Under the pieces are notes generated by a model. The model ran no database searches. It saw only the letters and a program-made list of their open reading frames with translations, and was not told the origin of the DNA. 64,000 bases of DNA from Belnapia sp. F-4-1 (GTDB lineage Bacteria; Pseudomonadota; Alphaproteobacteria; Acetobacterales; Acetobacteraceae): contig NZ_KN676113.1 of the NCBI RefSeq assembly GCF_000802185.1, positions 2,667,011-2,731,010 on the forward strand. Direction: 5' to 3'. Below, piece after piece: positions 25,265-34,494 of the stretch (within the stretch, counting starts at the first letter, position 1; each line of letters begins with the position of its first letter). The translations under genes and the position numbers were made by a program.

Positions 25265-26844
25265 GTGCAGCGCTGCCCCGCTCCGCCGCGGGGGACCGCT
25301 CGCCCTGGCTGATCGCCACCATCGTCTCGCTGGCGACCTTCATGGAGGTGCTGGACACGACGATCGCCAATGTCGCGCTGCGCCACATGGCGGGCGGCGT
25401 CGGGGCGAGCCAGGACGAGAGCACCTGGATCCTCACCACCTATCTCGTGACGAATGCCATCGTCCTGCCGGTTTCCGGCTACCTGGCGACGATCTTCGGG
25501 CGCAAGCGCTTCTACATGGGATGCGTCGCGCTCTTCACCATCGCCTCGCTCGGCTGCGCGCTCTCGCCCAACCTGCCGATGCTGCTGTGCTTCCGCGCGC
25601 TCCAGGGCATCGGTGGCGGCGGGCTGGCGCCGGTGGAGCAGTCGATCCTCGCCGACACCTTCCCGCCGGAGAAGCGCGGGCAGGCCTTCGCGCTCTACGG
25701 GCTGACGGTGGTGACGGCGCCCGCCATCGGGCCGGCGCTGGGCGGCTGGATCACCGACAACTATTCCTGGCACTGGATCTTCCTGATCAACCTGCCCGTC
25801 GGCGCGCTCTCGATCTTTCTCGTCTCCGTCTTCGTGCGGGAGCCCGAGGCGGTGAAGGAGGACCAGCGGAAATTCAGGGCCGAGGGCGGGGGCATCGACT
25901 GGGTGGGCTTCGGGCTCGCGGCCATGGCGCTCGGCAGCCTGCAGGTGGTGCTGGACCGCGCGGTGATCGACGACGGCTTCTGGTCGCCGCTGGTCACCTG
26001 GCTGACCGTCGCCTGTGTGCTCGGCTTCGTCGCGCTGATCCCCTGGGAGCGGCGGCAGCAGCGGCCGGCGGTGGACGTGCGGCTGTTCGGGCATCGATCC
26101 TTCCTGGCGGCCAGCCTCATCATGTTCATCGTCGCCTTCAGCCTGTTCAGCACGACGCAGCTGCTGCCGCAGCTCACGCAGGACCTGATGGGCTACGACG
26201 CGACAACGGCGGAGCTGACGCTGGCGGTGGGCGGGCTCGCCACGTTCATCATGCCGATCGCGGGAAAGATCGTGGGGCCGGTGCAGCCGCGCTGGATCAT
26301 CCTCTGCGCCATGGTCTGGTCGGGCTTCGCGCTGCTTTACGCGACGCGGCTCACCCTTGGGATGTCCTTCTGGGACGTGTCCACCATGCGCATCCTGCAG
26401 GTGGTGGCGCTGCCCTTCCTCTTTGTCCCGATCACGACGGCGGCCTATGTCGGCCTGCCGCCGGACAAGACCAACGATGCCTCCGCGCTGATCAACCTGA
26501 TGCGCAACCTCGGCGCCTCGGTCGGCATCGCGGTGATGAACGCGGTGGTGGTGCGCGGGTCGCAGTTCCACCAGGCTCGGCTGACGGAGAGCGCCTCGGA
26601 CTACAACCCGCTTTGGACCGAGCGGCTGGCCCAGACCGAGGCGGCGCTGCGGCAGTCCGGCGTCAGCGCGGCCGAGGCGCCGGCAGCGGCGCTCGCCCAG
26701 ATGGCCGGGCAGGTTCAGGCGCAGGCCCAGGCGCTCAGCTACATCGACGCCTTCTGGCTGCTCGGCGTGGCGGTGCTGACGCTCTGGCCGCTGGTCTTCC
26801 TGATGCGGAGCCTGCCGAAGGGCACGCAGGCAAGTGGACACTGA
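25261..26844 (+). CDS. EmrB/QacA-type (DHA2) MFS drug exporter
   Basis: 527 residues with 14 predicted membrane helices. DHA2 marks: MEVLDTTIANVALRHMAGG in helix 1, the loop GYLATIFGRKRFY, and motif C VVTAPAIGPALGGWITDNYS. The GTG start forms GTGA with the adaptor stop. It is the proton-driven permease of the tripartite pump that includes the adaptor before and the outer-membrane factor after. Substrates are probably hydrophobic toxicants; this cannot be narrowed from sequence. Confidence 0.94.
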   Translation: MSAALPRSAAGDRSPWLIATIVSLATFMEVLDTTIANVALRHMAGGVGASQDESTWILTTYLVTNAIVLPVSGYLATIFGRKRFYMGCVALFTIASLGCALSPNLPMLLCFRALQGIGGGGLAPVEQSILADTFPPEKRGQAFALYGLTVVTAPAIGPALGGWITDNYSWHWIFLINLPVGALSIFLVSVFVREPEAVKEDQRKFRAEGGGIDWVGFGLAAMALGSLQVVLDRAVIDDGFWSPLVTWLTVACVLGFVALIPWERRQQRPAVDVRLFGHRSFLAASLIMFIVAFSLFSTTQLLPQLTQDLMGYDATTAELTLAVGGLATFIMPIAGKIVGPVQPRWIILCAMVWSGFALLYATRLTLGMSFWDVSTMRILQVVALPFLFVPITTAAYVGLPPDKTNDASALINLMRNLGASVGIAVMNAVVVRGSQFHQARLTESASDYNPLWTERLAQTEAALRQSGVSAAEAPAAALAQMAGQVQAQAQALSYIDAFWLLGVAVLTLWPLVFLMRSLPKGTQASGH

Positions 26845-26894
26845 CCGCCCGGCGAGGTCTCGGCGTGGCGTGGGTTGACGAAGGACGGGCTGTG

Positions 26895-28406
26895 ATGCGT
26901 CGGAACCGATGGAGGCGGGCAGCGCCGCTGCTCGCGCTGCTGGCCGCGGGCTGCAATGTGGGGCCGGACTTCCTCCGCCCCACCGCGCGGGCGCCGGGGG
27001 ACTGGACGCGGGCGAGCCTCGACGCGCCGGCCTATGCGCGCAGCCGCGCGGTGGCGGCGGAGGTGGATACGCAGTGGTGGAACGGCTTCCGCGACCCGAC
27101 CCTCACCTGGCTGGTGGGTGCGGTGGGCGAGGCCAACCCGGACCTTGAGGAGGCGACCGCGCGCATCGCCGAGACGCGGGAGCAGCGCAGCATCGCCTTC
27201 GCCGGCTTCTGGCCGACGGTGGATGCCCAGGCCTCCGACACGCGGCTGCGCCTCAGCGAGAACAGCCCTTTCGCCTCGATCGCCGGCGGCCGCCCGAGCG
27301 CCGGCGGGCAGCCGAATGCGGCGCAGGGGGCGGCGATCCCGACCGGGCCGAGGCCGGGTTTCGCCATCTACCAGCTGGGCTTCGACGCGGCCTGGGAGCT
27401 CGACCTCTTCGGCCGCACGCGGCGCGGGGTGGAGGCGGCGCGGGCCGACCTGCTGGCGGCGGAGCGGCTGCTCGACAATGTGCGGCTTTCGCTGCGGGCC
27501 GAGGTGGTCCGGACCTATCTGGAGTATCGCGGCCTGCAGGCGCGGCGCGAGGTGGCGCGGCAGAGCGTCCGGCTGCAGCGGGATACCCTGCAGCTGACGC
27601 GCTCCCGCGCCGGCTCGGGCTTCGCCACGGAGGTCGACGTCGCCAATGCGGAGGCGCAGCTGGCGGGCACCGAGGCGACGCTGCCGAGCCTCGAGGCGCA
27701 GGTGACGCAGGCGGCGAACCGACTGGCGCGGCTGCTGGGGCAGGAGCCGGGGATGCTCGCCGTGCGGCTGGAGGCGCGGGCGCCGCAGCCGCCGGTGCCG
27801 GATGCCGTCGCCATCGGCGTGCCGATGGACACCACCCGGCGGCGGCCGGACATCACGGCGGCGGAGGCGGCGCTGGCGGCGCAGACGGCGCGCATCGGCG
27901 TCGCCACGGCGCAGCTCTACCCGACACTGCGCATCAACGGGAATATCGGTCTGCAATCGGGCAACACGGTGAACCTGTTCTCGACGGCGAGCCGGTTTTT
28001 CTCGATCGGGCCCTCGCTGATGATCCCGCTCTTCGAGGGCGGGCGGCTGCGCGCGCAGGTGCGGCTGGAGGAGGCCCGGCAGAAGACGGCGGCCACTGCC
28101 TGGCGGCGCACGGTGCTCGACGCGCTGCACGAGGTGGAGAATGCGCTTGCCGCCTATTACGGCGAGCAGGGACGGCGGGCGGCCTTGCAGCGCCAGGCGC
28201 GGGCGGCGCAGTCGGCGGCGGCGCTGGCGCGGCAGCGCTTCACCGCCGGGCTCGGCACCTTCCTCGAGGTGCTGGATGCGGAGCGGACGCGGCTCAACAC
28301 GCAGCTGGCGCTGGCCGAGAGCGCAGCGCTGGTCTCGACCGACCTCGTCGCCGTGTACAAGGCGCTCGGCGGCGGCTGGGAGGCGATGCCGCCACCGGCG
28401 GGCTAG
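26895..28406 (+). CDS. NodT-family outer-membrane efflux lipoprotein
   Basis: 503 residues. The lipobox LLAAGC gives lipidated Cys20. The two OEP repeats are recognisable by ELDLFGRTRRGVEAARADLL and FEGGRLRAQVRLEEARQ, with the late motif FTAGLGTFLEVLDAERTRL. It is a TolC-like exit duct completing the adaptor/permease/outer-membrane set, 50 bases after the permease. ATG 26895 is preferred over GTG 26892. Its TAG and the TAG of the convergent MFS gene share the palindrome CTAG at 28403-28406. Confidence 0.95.
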   Translation: MRRNRWRRAAPLLALLAAGCNVGPDFLRPTARAPGDWTRASLDAPAYARSRAVAAEVDTQWWNGFRDPTLTWLVGAVGEANPDLEEATARIAETREQRSIAFAGFWPTVDAQASDTRLRLSENSPFASIAGGRPSAGGQPNAAQGAAIPTGPRPGFAIYQLGFDAAWELDLFGRTRRGVEAARADLLAAERLLDNVRLSLRAEVVRTYLEYRGLQARREVARQSVRLQRDTLQLTRSRAGSGFATEVDVANAEAQLAGTEATLPSLEAQVTQAANRLARLLGQEPGMLAVRLEARAPQPPVPDAVAIGVPMDTTRRRPDITAAEAALAAQTARIGVATAQLYPTLRINGNIGLQSGNTVNLFSTASRFFSIGPSLMIPLFEGGRLRAQVRLEEARQKTAATAWRRTVLDALHEVENALAAYYGEQGRRAALQRQARAAQSAAALARQRFTAGLGTFLEVLDAERTRLNTQLALAESAALVSTDLVAVYKALGGGWEAMPPPAG

Positions 28407-29695
28407 GCCGCCGCCGGCACCGCGGCAGGACGGGGGCGGCGGATCGCCAGGGCGAGGAGCGCGGCGACGAGGCAGGCGGCGCCGGCGAGGTAGAAGGCGG
28501 GCAGGTAGGTCGCCAGCGCATCACGGCTGAGGCCGGCGCCGAGCGCGGCGACGGCGGCGCCGAGTTGGTGCGCGGTGAAGACCCAGCCGAAGACCAGCGG
28601 CGCCCGCTCCCGCCCGAAGGCCTGGCCGGCGAGCTTCACCGTCGGCGGGACGGTGGCGATCCAGTCGAGGCCGTAGAAGACGGCAAAGAGCGAGAGGCCG
28701 TAGAGCGAGAAGCTGCTCATCGGCAGGAAGAGCAGCGAAAGGCCGCGCAGTCCGTAGTACCAGAACAGGAGCTTGCGGTTGTCGTAGCGGTCCGACAGCC
28801 AGCCGGAGAGGATGGTGCCGATGAAGTCGAAGGCGCCCATCATGGCCAGCACCGAGGCGGCCTCCACCTCCGCCATGCCGAAATCGGAGCAGAGCGGGAT
28901 GAAATGGGTCTGGATCAGCCCGTTGGTGGAGAGACCGCAGATCAGGAAGGTGGCGAAAAGGATCCAGAAGGTGCGGGTCCCCGCAGCGTCGGAAAGGGCG
29001 GCGAAGGCGTTGCGCAGGGCATTGCCGGCCGGCGCGGCCGGGCGCGGGGCGATGGCGGCCGCCGTCTCGCCATAGGCGTTGAGGCCGAGCTCGGACGGAT
29101 GGTCGCGGCCGAGCAGCCCCATCAGCAGGCCGGAGAGGGCGCAGGCGGCGAGGCCGGGCATCATGGCCGCGCGCCAGCCCTCGGTCTGGGCAAGCCAGGC
29201 GGCGAGCGGCAGGAAGGCGAGCTGGCCGGTGGCGTTGGCCGCCGTCAGCATCCCGAGCACCAGGCCGCGGCGCTGGACGAACCAGCGGTTGGCGACCGTC
29301 GCGCCGAGGACGAGGGCGGTCATGCCCGTGCCGAGGCCGGTCAGCACGCCCCAGCAGAGCCAGAGCTGCCAGGGAGCGGTCATCTGCGTCGAGAGCAGGC
29401 AGCCGAGCACCACGAGGGTGAGTGCCGCCAGCACGATGCGGCGGAGACCGTAGCGTTGCAGGAGGGCGGCGGCGAAGGGCGCCATCAGCCCGAAGAGCAG
29501 CAGGCGCAGCGCCAGCGCGCCGGAGATGGCGCCGGTGTCCCAGCCCGTCTCCCGCTGCAATGGCAGCAGCAGCGCGCCGAGGATGCCCATGGCGCCGGCC
29601 GAGGAGAGCGAGACCAGGAAGGTCAGCGCCACCATGACCCAGCCGTAATGGATGCCGCGCCGCGCGAGCGCGGGGGCGAGGCGGGCGGAGAGCAT
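28403..29695 (-). CDS. MFS transporter, oxalate/monocarboxylate-like (OFA/MCT) type
   Basis: 430 residues, twelve predicted helices. It starts with a short cytosolic segment then HYGWVMVALTFLVSLSSAGA, typical of the OFA/MCT-like groups. Other marks are WFVQRRGLVLGMLTAANATG and GWLSDRYDNRKLL. The substrate is probably a monocarboxylate or an exported organic compound. It is the last gene after a TetR regulator gene on the same strand (six bases between), which probably regulates it. Confidence 0.9.
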   Translation of the reverse strand: MLSARLAPALARRGIHYGWVMVALTFLVSLSSAGAMGILGALLLPLQRETGWDTGAISGALALRLLLFGLMAPFAAALLQRYGLRRIVLAALTLVVLGCLLSTQMTAPWQLWLCWGVLTGLGTGMTALVLGATVANRWFVQRRGLVLGMLTAANATGQLAFLPLAAWLAQTEGWRAAMMPGLAACALSGLLMGLLGRDHPSELGLNAYGETAAAIAPRPAAPAGNALRNAFAALSDAAGTRTFWILFATFLICGLSTNGLIQTHFIPLCSDFGMAEVEAASVLAMMGAFDFIGTILSGWLSDRYDNRKLLFWYYGLRGLSLLFLPMSSFSLYGLSLFAVFYGLDWIATVPPTVKLAGQAFGRERAPLVFGWVFTAHQLGAAVAALGAGLSRDALATYLPAFYLAGAACLVAALLALAIRRPRPAAVPAAA

Positions 29696-29701
29696 CGGGC
29701 C

Positions 29702-30271
29702 TTATCCCTGGTCGGGGGCGGCGAGGTGCCTCGCGCCGGCGGCGAGGATCCGGTCGGAGAGGTCGGGGTCGTCCACGGCGCGGGCGAGGATCAGCGCCCC
29801 GACCAGGGTGGAGACGGCGGCGAGGGCTTCCTTTTCGCGGTCGGGCGTGCCCTCGGGTAGGGCGGCGGCGAGGCGGTCGGCCATGCGGCGGAGGCCGGCG
29901 GTGTAGGCGGCGCGCACCGGCTCGCCCTGCCGGGCGGCCTCCGGCCCGATGGCAGCGAGGGCGCAGCCCTGGCCGGGGCGGTCGCGGTGGGCGGGCGAGA
30001 GATAGCGGGCGGCGAAGCAGCCGATGCCGCCGCCGGGCGCCAATTCCTGCTGCTGCTTCGCGCCGCTGGCGGCGGAGGCGGTCTCCAGCGCCTCGGCCAC
30101 CAGCCGCTCCTTGGAGCCGAACTGGCTGTAGAGGCTGCCATGGGTGAGGCCGGCGGCGCGCGTCAGCGCATCGACGCCGGCGCCGGCGATGCCGGTCTCG
30201 CGGATGATGCGGGACGCCTCGGCGAGGATCCTCGCCCGGTTCTCCGCAGCCTGGGCCTTGCTGACGCGCAT
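29702..30271 (-). CDS. TetR-family transcriptional regulator next to MFS gene
   Basis: 189 residues. The N-terminal helix-turn-helix is RILAEASRIIRETGIAGAGVDALTRAAGLTHGSLYSQF with the standard recognition helix; the C-terminal domain contains a Cys pair region (GCFAARYLS; GQGCALAAIG). ATG 30271 is five bases after GGAGG; the GTG two codons earlier abuts that site. It is probably autoregulated and represses the MFS transporter immediately downstream. Effector unknown. Confidence 0.93.
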   Translation of the reverse strand: MRVSKAQAAENRARILAEASRIIRETGIAGAGVDALTRAAGLTHGSLYSQFGSKERLVAEALETASAASGAKQQQELAPGGGIGCFAARYLSPAHRDRPGQGCALAAIGPEAARQGEPVRAAYTAGLRRMADRLAAALPEGTPDREKEALAAVSTLVGALILARAVDDPDLSDRILAAGARHLAAPDQG

Positions 30272-30326
30272 CGCCACCTCCGGCCAGAGTTATGATGACG
30301 GTCGCTATCTATGTCAAGCCATGCGG

Positions 30327-31670
30327 CTACCAAGTCAGCTCGGCGACGGCGACGCGTCCCTCGGCGGCGGGCCAGGCGCGGGCGATGATCCGTTCGTCGT
30401 TGAAGAGCGCGGGGATGGGGCGGCCAAGCTCACTCGCGGGCAGGCGGAGGGTGGATGTCGCGGCGCGGGCGACGCCCTGAGGGATGTCGCCGGGCGTCCG
30501 GCCGTCGAGCAGGATGGCGTCGCGCGGCAGGCAGAAATAGCCGCGTGGGCGGGTGAAGAGCAGCACGCCGCCGGCGGCGCGGTCGGCCTCGGTCAGTGGC
30601 CGGGCGGGGCGGAGATGCATCACCGCCGAGGAGCGCGGGAAGGGCGAGCGGTAAAAGTGCGTGATGGGGTGGCCAGGGGCGGCGACCACCACCTCCAGCG
30701 TCCAGCCCGCCTCGACCGTGACCGGCCCCCAGCGCCCGTCGGCGGCGGTGGTGCGGCGGTGGATGGCCTCGCCAATCCGCTCGCCGGTCTCGGGTTCGGT
30801 GCGGAAGACCTCGACGACGGCGCCCTCGACCGGGCGGTTGGTCTGCACACCGCCGGGGGTGCCGGTGACGATGCCGTCGAGGGTGGGACGCGCCTCGGGC
30901 AGCACGGCGATGCGCGCCGGGGCGCGGCCGGCGATGAAGCGCGCCATCTCGGCGAAGGCACGGGCGTGGTAGGCGACCTCGCGGTGGTCGAGGCCGGGGA
31001 GGACGAGGTTGGTGGCGCCGCGCAGCTCCGGCCCGTCGACATCGGTGCCGGTCGGGCGGTCCGGCGTCGGCGACCAGACGGCGCGGGGCTGGGCGTAGAG
31101 GTCGTTGCTGTCGCTGCGCAGGGTGAGGAAGGCCGTCTCCGGCACCACGTCGCCTGGCCCGGCATTGAGGCGGCTGAGGAAGCGGCCGCCGCTGTTGAAC
31201 TCGCTGCCGGCGCGCTCGGGCCAGTCCATCACGCCGCGGTTCGGCGTGCCGCAGAGGATGGCGTGGGAGACCTGCGAGGCACCGCCCTGCTGCACGGTGA
31301 AGTCGCGGATCGGGTTGCCGCCGCGGCTGTTGCCGGCCAGCGCGATGCGGGTGGCGCCGGTCTCGGCGCGGAAGGCACGGACGAACTCGGCCAGGCGCTC
31401 GGTCTGCTCGATGCTGCCGCTGCGCAGGGGCTGCGGCACGGCGTCGTCGTCGCGGGCCAGCGGGTCGGGAAAGTTCGCCGCACGCAGGTGCTCGCGCGGC
31501 CAGCCATTGGATTCGAAGCGCCAGAGCGTCGTTTGCCACAGCGCGGCGTGGTCGCCATTGCCGTGCAGGAAGAGCACGGGGGGCGGCGCGGCAGGCTGGG
31601 CGCGGGCGGTGCCCACCGGAAGAAGACCGAGGAAGGGAAGGGCGAGGGCGGTGCGGCGGCGAATCGGCAT
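30327..31670 (-). CDS. Exported alpha/beta hydrolase with C-terminal beta domain
   Basis: 447 residues. The N-terminus MPIRRRTALALPFLGLLP, cut after ARA, is a twin-arginine-like or Sec signal. The hydrolase core has VLFLHGNGDHAALWQTTLW and nucleophile Ser115 in AGNSRGG. The C-terminal ~170 residues look like carboxypeptidase-regulatory/Ig-like sheet (PVEGAVVEVFRTEPETGE) and a second domain. Periplasmic or secreted esterase/lipase activity is likely, substrate unknown. It is divergent from the third Bug gene with 102 bases between starts. Confidence 0.85.
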   Translation of the reverse strand: MPIRRRTALALPFLGLLPVGTARAQPAAPPPVLFLHGNGDHAALWQTTLWRFESNGWPREHLRAANFPDPLARDDDAVPQPLRSGSIEQTERLAEFVRAFRAETGATRIALAGNSRGGNPIRDFTVQQGGASQVSHAILCGTPNRGVMDWPERAGSEFNSGGRFLSRLNAGPGDVVPETAFLTLRSDSNDLYAQPRAVWSPTPDRPTGTDVDGPELRGATNLVLPGLDHREVAYHARAFAEMARFIAGRAPARIAVLPEARPTLDGIVTGTPGGVQTNRPVEGAVVEVFRTEPETGERIGEAIHRRTTAADGRWGPVTVEAGWTLEVVVAAPGHPITHFYRSPFPRSSAVMHLRPARPLTEADRAAGGVLLFTRPRGYFCLPRDAILLDGRTPGDIPQGVARAATSTLRLPASELGRPIPALFNDERIIARAWPAAEGRVAVAELTW

Positions 31671-31772
31671 GACGGGAGATTGGCATGGCCAGCCCATGGC
31701 CCCCAGGCCAGCGACGCGGGCGGAATGGCTGGCGAGGTTGCAACCGCGCCGGCGCTGCCGGAGCATGGCGGA

Positions 31773-32738
31773 ATGCGCCGCCGTCATGCCCTCGCCGCCC
31801 TTGCCCTGCTCGCCCGTCCGGCCCGCGCCCAGCCGGGATGGCCGGCGCGTCCGGTGCGGATGATCGTGCCCTTCCCGCCGGGGCAGGCGACGGACCTCAT
31901 GGCGCGGCTGCTGGCCGACCAGCTGACGCCGCGGCTCGGCCAGCCCTGCCTCGTCGACAACCGCAGCGGCGGCGCGGGGCTGCCGGGGATGGAGATGATC
32001 GCCAAGGCGCCGCCCGATGGATACACGCTCGGGATGGCGAGTTCCGGCCCGCTCAGCATCAACCCGGCGGTCATGGCGCGGCTGCCCTATGACGTGGAGC
32101 GGGACTTCGCGCCGGTGGCGCTGGTCTTCACCACCCCGCTGGTGGTGGTGGTCAACCCGAACGCCGGGATCGCGTCCCTGCCGGGGCTGGTCGCCAAGGC
32201 GCGCGCGGCACCGCGGGCGATCGACTATGCCTCGGGCGGGCCGGGCAGCTCGCTGCACCTGGCGGCGGAGGGGTTCTGCCAGCGGGCGGGCATCCAGCTG
32301 AACCACATCCCCTATCGCGGCTCGGCGCCGGCCATGGCGGACCTCATCGCCGGGAATGTCGGGCTGATGTTCGACAGCCTGGCCTCCGCCCTGCCGCATG
32401 TGCAGGCGGGGCGGATCCGGGCGCTCGGCGTGACCTCGCCGGCGCGGATGCTGCAGATGCCGGATGTGCCGACGGTGGCGGAGGCGGCCGGGCTGCCGGG
32501 CTTCGAGATGCTGGGCTGGGCCGGGCTGGTGGCGCCGGCCGGGACGCCCGCGCCGGTGGTCGGCCGGCTGGCGGAGGAGGTGCTGGCGCTGGTGCGGGGC
32601 GAGGCGATGGCCGCGCGGATCGCCGAGTTGGGCGCGACGGCGGCGCCGCTCGGGCCGGAGGAATTCGGGACTTATATCCGCAGCGAGTTGGTGAAATTCA
32701 CCGCGGTGGCGCGGGCGGCGGACGTGCGGCTTGATTGA
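31773..32738 (+). CDS. TctC/Bug-family periplasmic solute-binding protein (orphan 3)
   Basis: 321 residues, signal peptide ending ARPARAQ. Family motifs: WPARPVRMIVPFPPGQATD, DNRSGGAGLPG, PDGYTLGMAS, NHIPYRGSAPAMADLIAGN and PDVPTVAEAAGLPGFE. GGAG stands about ten bases before ATG 31773. It is divergent from the exported hydrolase gene. No transporter membrane genes nearby. Ligand unknown. Confidence 0.93.
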   Translation: MRRRHALAALALLARPARAQPGWPARPVRMIVPFPPGQATDLMARLLADQLTPRLGQPCLVDNRSGGAGLPGMEMIAKAPPDGYTLGMASSGPLSINPAVMARLPYDVERDFAPVALVFTTPLVVVVNPNAGIASLPGLVAKARAAPRAIDYASGGPGSSLHLAAEGFCQRAGIQLNHIPYRGSAPAMADLIAGNVGLMFDSLASALPHVQAGRIRALGVTSPARMLQMPDVPTVAEAAGLPGFEMLGWAGLVAPAGTPAPVVGRLAEEVLALVRGEAMAARIAELGATAAPLGPEEFGTYIRSELVKFTAVARAADVRLD

Positions 32739-33035
32739 GTTGAATCAGTAGGTTGGCGAATGCGTCGCGCGGAGTTGAAATCGCGCGTCGTGGATCGTGG
32801 TTTGCTGGGGTTGCGAATAACCGCCGTGCATCGCTAAATCGGCGCGAGGTCGCCGCATCCCGCGCCGGCCCCGCGGATTTTGAACGATGCAGCTTGCACC
32901 GCGTCACCAAAGGCTAAAGCGCCACCCCGCTGGAGTCTGTCCCGGGATGCGCTGTCGGCGCTGAGCGCCAGCCCTCTCCACCACCACGCCAGCCATCCCG
33001 ATCGGCGCGCGACCACGCGCCGGGAGACATCAGCC
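32739..33035. other. Intergenic leader of the organosulfur-type operon
   Basis: About 300 bases without a gene. It is noticeably less GC-rich than the flanks (around 32740-32840) and should hold the promoter for the operon starting at 33036. I see no confident sigma-70 boxes, riboswitch or terminator. Confidence 0.5.
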
Positions 33036-33242
33036 ATGCATACGTCACGCCCCATCGAGGTGCAGGGACGCTTCCTCGGCGTCGCCGTCGCCCATGCCGC
33101 CGCCTGGCGGTTCATCGCAACCGATCCCGTCGTCGAGGATATCGACGGCGCCACCTTCCCGAGCCCGGCCGAGGCGGAGCGCGTCGCCGGCCTCGTCATC
33201 GGCCGCAACAGCGGGGCGCGGCCCCAGGCTGTGAAGCGATGA
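33036..33242 (+). CDS. Small conserved protein of unknown function heading the operon
   Basis: 68 residues: MHTSRPIEVQGRFLGVAVAH, then AAAWRFIATDPVVEDIDGA, then PSPAEAERVAGLVIG. GGGAGA precedes the ATG by eight bases. The layout (a short sheet protein repeating GRFxGVAV, WRFIATDP and DIDG) resembles small proteins I recall only as hypotheticals in Acetobacteraceae. Its stop overlaps the next ATG by four bases, so it is translated with the dehydrogenase-fold gene. Not recognised functionally. Confidence 0.75.
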   Translation: MHTSRPIEVQGRFLGVAVAHAAAWRFIATDPVVEDIDGATFPSPAEAERVAGLVIGRNSGARPQAVKR

Positions 33243-34387
33243 CGGCGGCGCCGCACCCGCTCGCCGCGCTGCCGGCGGTGCTGCCGGGGATTGCCGAGGC
33301 GGCCGCCCGGCATGACCGGGAGGCAAGCTTCCCGCATGACAGCATCGCCGCGCTGCGCGGGGCGGGGCTGCTCGGGCTGACCGTGCCGGCGGCGCTCGGC
33401 GGCGGCGGGGGCGGGCTACGGCTGGCGGCCGAGGCGGTGGAGCAGGTCGGCGCGGCTTGCCCGGCGACGGCGCTCGTGCTCGCCATGCAATACCTGAAGC
33501 ACGCGGCGCTCGCCCGCAGCCCGGCCTGGCCGGAGGCGCTGCGCGAACGGGTGCAGCGTGAGGCCGTGACCGAGGGGGCGCTCATCAATGCGCTCAGGGT
33601 GGAGCCGGAGCTCGGCTCGCCGACGCGGGGCGGACTGCCGGCGACGGTCGCGCGGCGGACGGCGAAGGGCTGGGCGATCACCGGGCACAAGCGCTACGCG
33701 ACGGGCGCGCCGGGGCTGCGCTGGATGGAGGTCTTCGCCCGCAGCGATGACACTTCGCCGCTGGTCGGCAGCTTCCTCGTGCCAGCGGAGGCGCCGGGCG
33801 TCGGCATCGTCGAGACCTGGGACCATCTCGGGCTCCGCGCCTCGGGCAGCCATGACGTGATCTTCGACGGGGTGGAGATCCCGGAGGAGAACGCGATCGG
33901 CCTCGCCCCGCCGGGGCGGGCGGCGCCGGATGCGGTGCAGATGCTGTGGAACGCGGTGCTGGTGCCGGCGGTCTACGCCGGCGTGGCGCGGGCGGCGCGG
34001 GACTGGATCATCGGCTTTGTCCGGGCGCGCGCGCCGGGCAGCCTCGGCGCGCCACTCGCCACACTGGCGCGGGTGCAGGAGGCGGTCGGGCGCATCGACG
34101 GCCTGCTCGCCGCCAATGCGCGCATCATCGGGGCGCTGGCGGCCAGCGCCGATGCCGGCCTGCCGCCCTCGGGGACCGAGGCGGGGGTGCTGAAGGTGGT
34201 GCTGGCCAGCAATGCCGTGCGCGCCGTCGAAGAGGCGACGCTGCTCGCCGGCAACCACGCGCATGACCGGGCCCTGCCGCTCGAGCGGCACTGGCGCGAC
34301 GTGCAATGCGCACGCATGCACGCCCCGGCCGAGGATGCGGCGCACCTCGCCGCCGGCCGCGCGGCGCTCGGGGAGGGGCGGGCATGA
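33239..34387 (+). CDS. Acyl-CoA dehydrogenase-fold flavoenzyme, DszC/SfnB-like
   Basis: 382 residues. N-terminal helical domain (AALRGAGLLGLTVPAALGGG), middle sheet (GHKRYATGAPGLRWMEVFAR; WDHLGLRASGSHDVIFDGVEIP) and C-terminal helices. The C-terminal catalytic Glu region of true acyl-CoA dehydrogenases is absent, and the HLGLRASGSHDV pattern is that of the DszC/SfnB/flavin monooxygenase-like group that acts on sulfur compounds with reduced FMN or FAD. An SsuD-like monooxygenase is in the same operon. Family is secure; the sulfur substrate is inferred. Confidence 0.88.
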   Translation: MTAAPHPLAALPAVLPGIAEAAARHDREASFPHDSIAALRGAGLLGLTVPAALGGGGGGLRLAAEAVEQVGAACPATALVLAMQYLKHAALARSPAWPEALRERVQREAVTEGALINALRVEPELGSPTRGGLPATVARRTAKGWAITGHKRYATGAPGLRWMEVFARSDDTSPLVGSFLVPAEAPGVGIVETWDHLGLRASGSHDVIFDGVEIPEENAIGLAPPGRAAPDAVQMLWNAVLVPAVYAGVARAARDWIIGFVRARAPGSLGAPLATLARVQEAVGRIDGLLAANARIIGALAASADAGLPPSGTEAGVLKVVLASNAVRAVEEATLLAGNHAHDRALPLERHWRDVQCARMHAPAEDAAHLAAGRAALGEGRA

Positions 34388-34494
34388 CGAGCCTCGCGCT
34401 GCGCTTCCTCCTCGCCCTTTCCATCGTACTCGGCGGGCTGGCGGCGCTGAATCTCGCCCGGCCGCCCGCGCTTCTTCAGGACATCCTTCGATGA
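34384..34494 (+). CDS. 36-residue single-helix membrane peptide coupled in the operon
   Basis: Begins MTSLALRFLLALSIVLGG and ends ALLQDILR: one hydrophobic helix with a short polar tail. The ATG overlaps the preceding stop (34384-34387) and its own stop overlaps the next ATG (34491-34494), so it fills precisely the gap between two coupled genes. That arrangement argues for a translated micro-gene rather than chance. Alternatively it is a translational coupling device. No family recognised. Confidence 0.65.
   Translation: MTSLALRFLLALSIVLGGLAALNLARPPALLQDILR

Noticed and set aside
24098-28406. Assigning the tripartite pump specific symbols emrA, emrB and tolC
   Set aside because: The families are clear but orthology and substrate cannot be fixed from sequence alone, so symbols were left empty.
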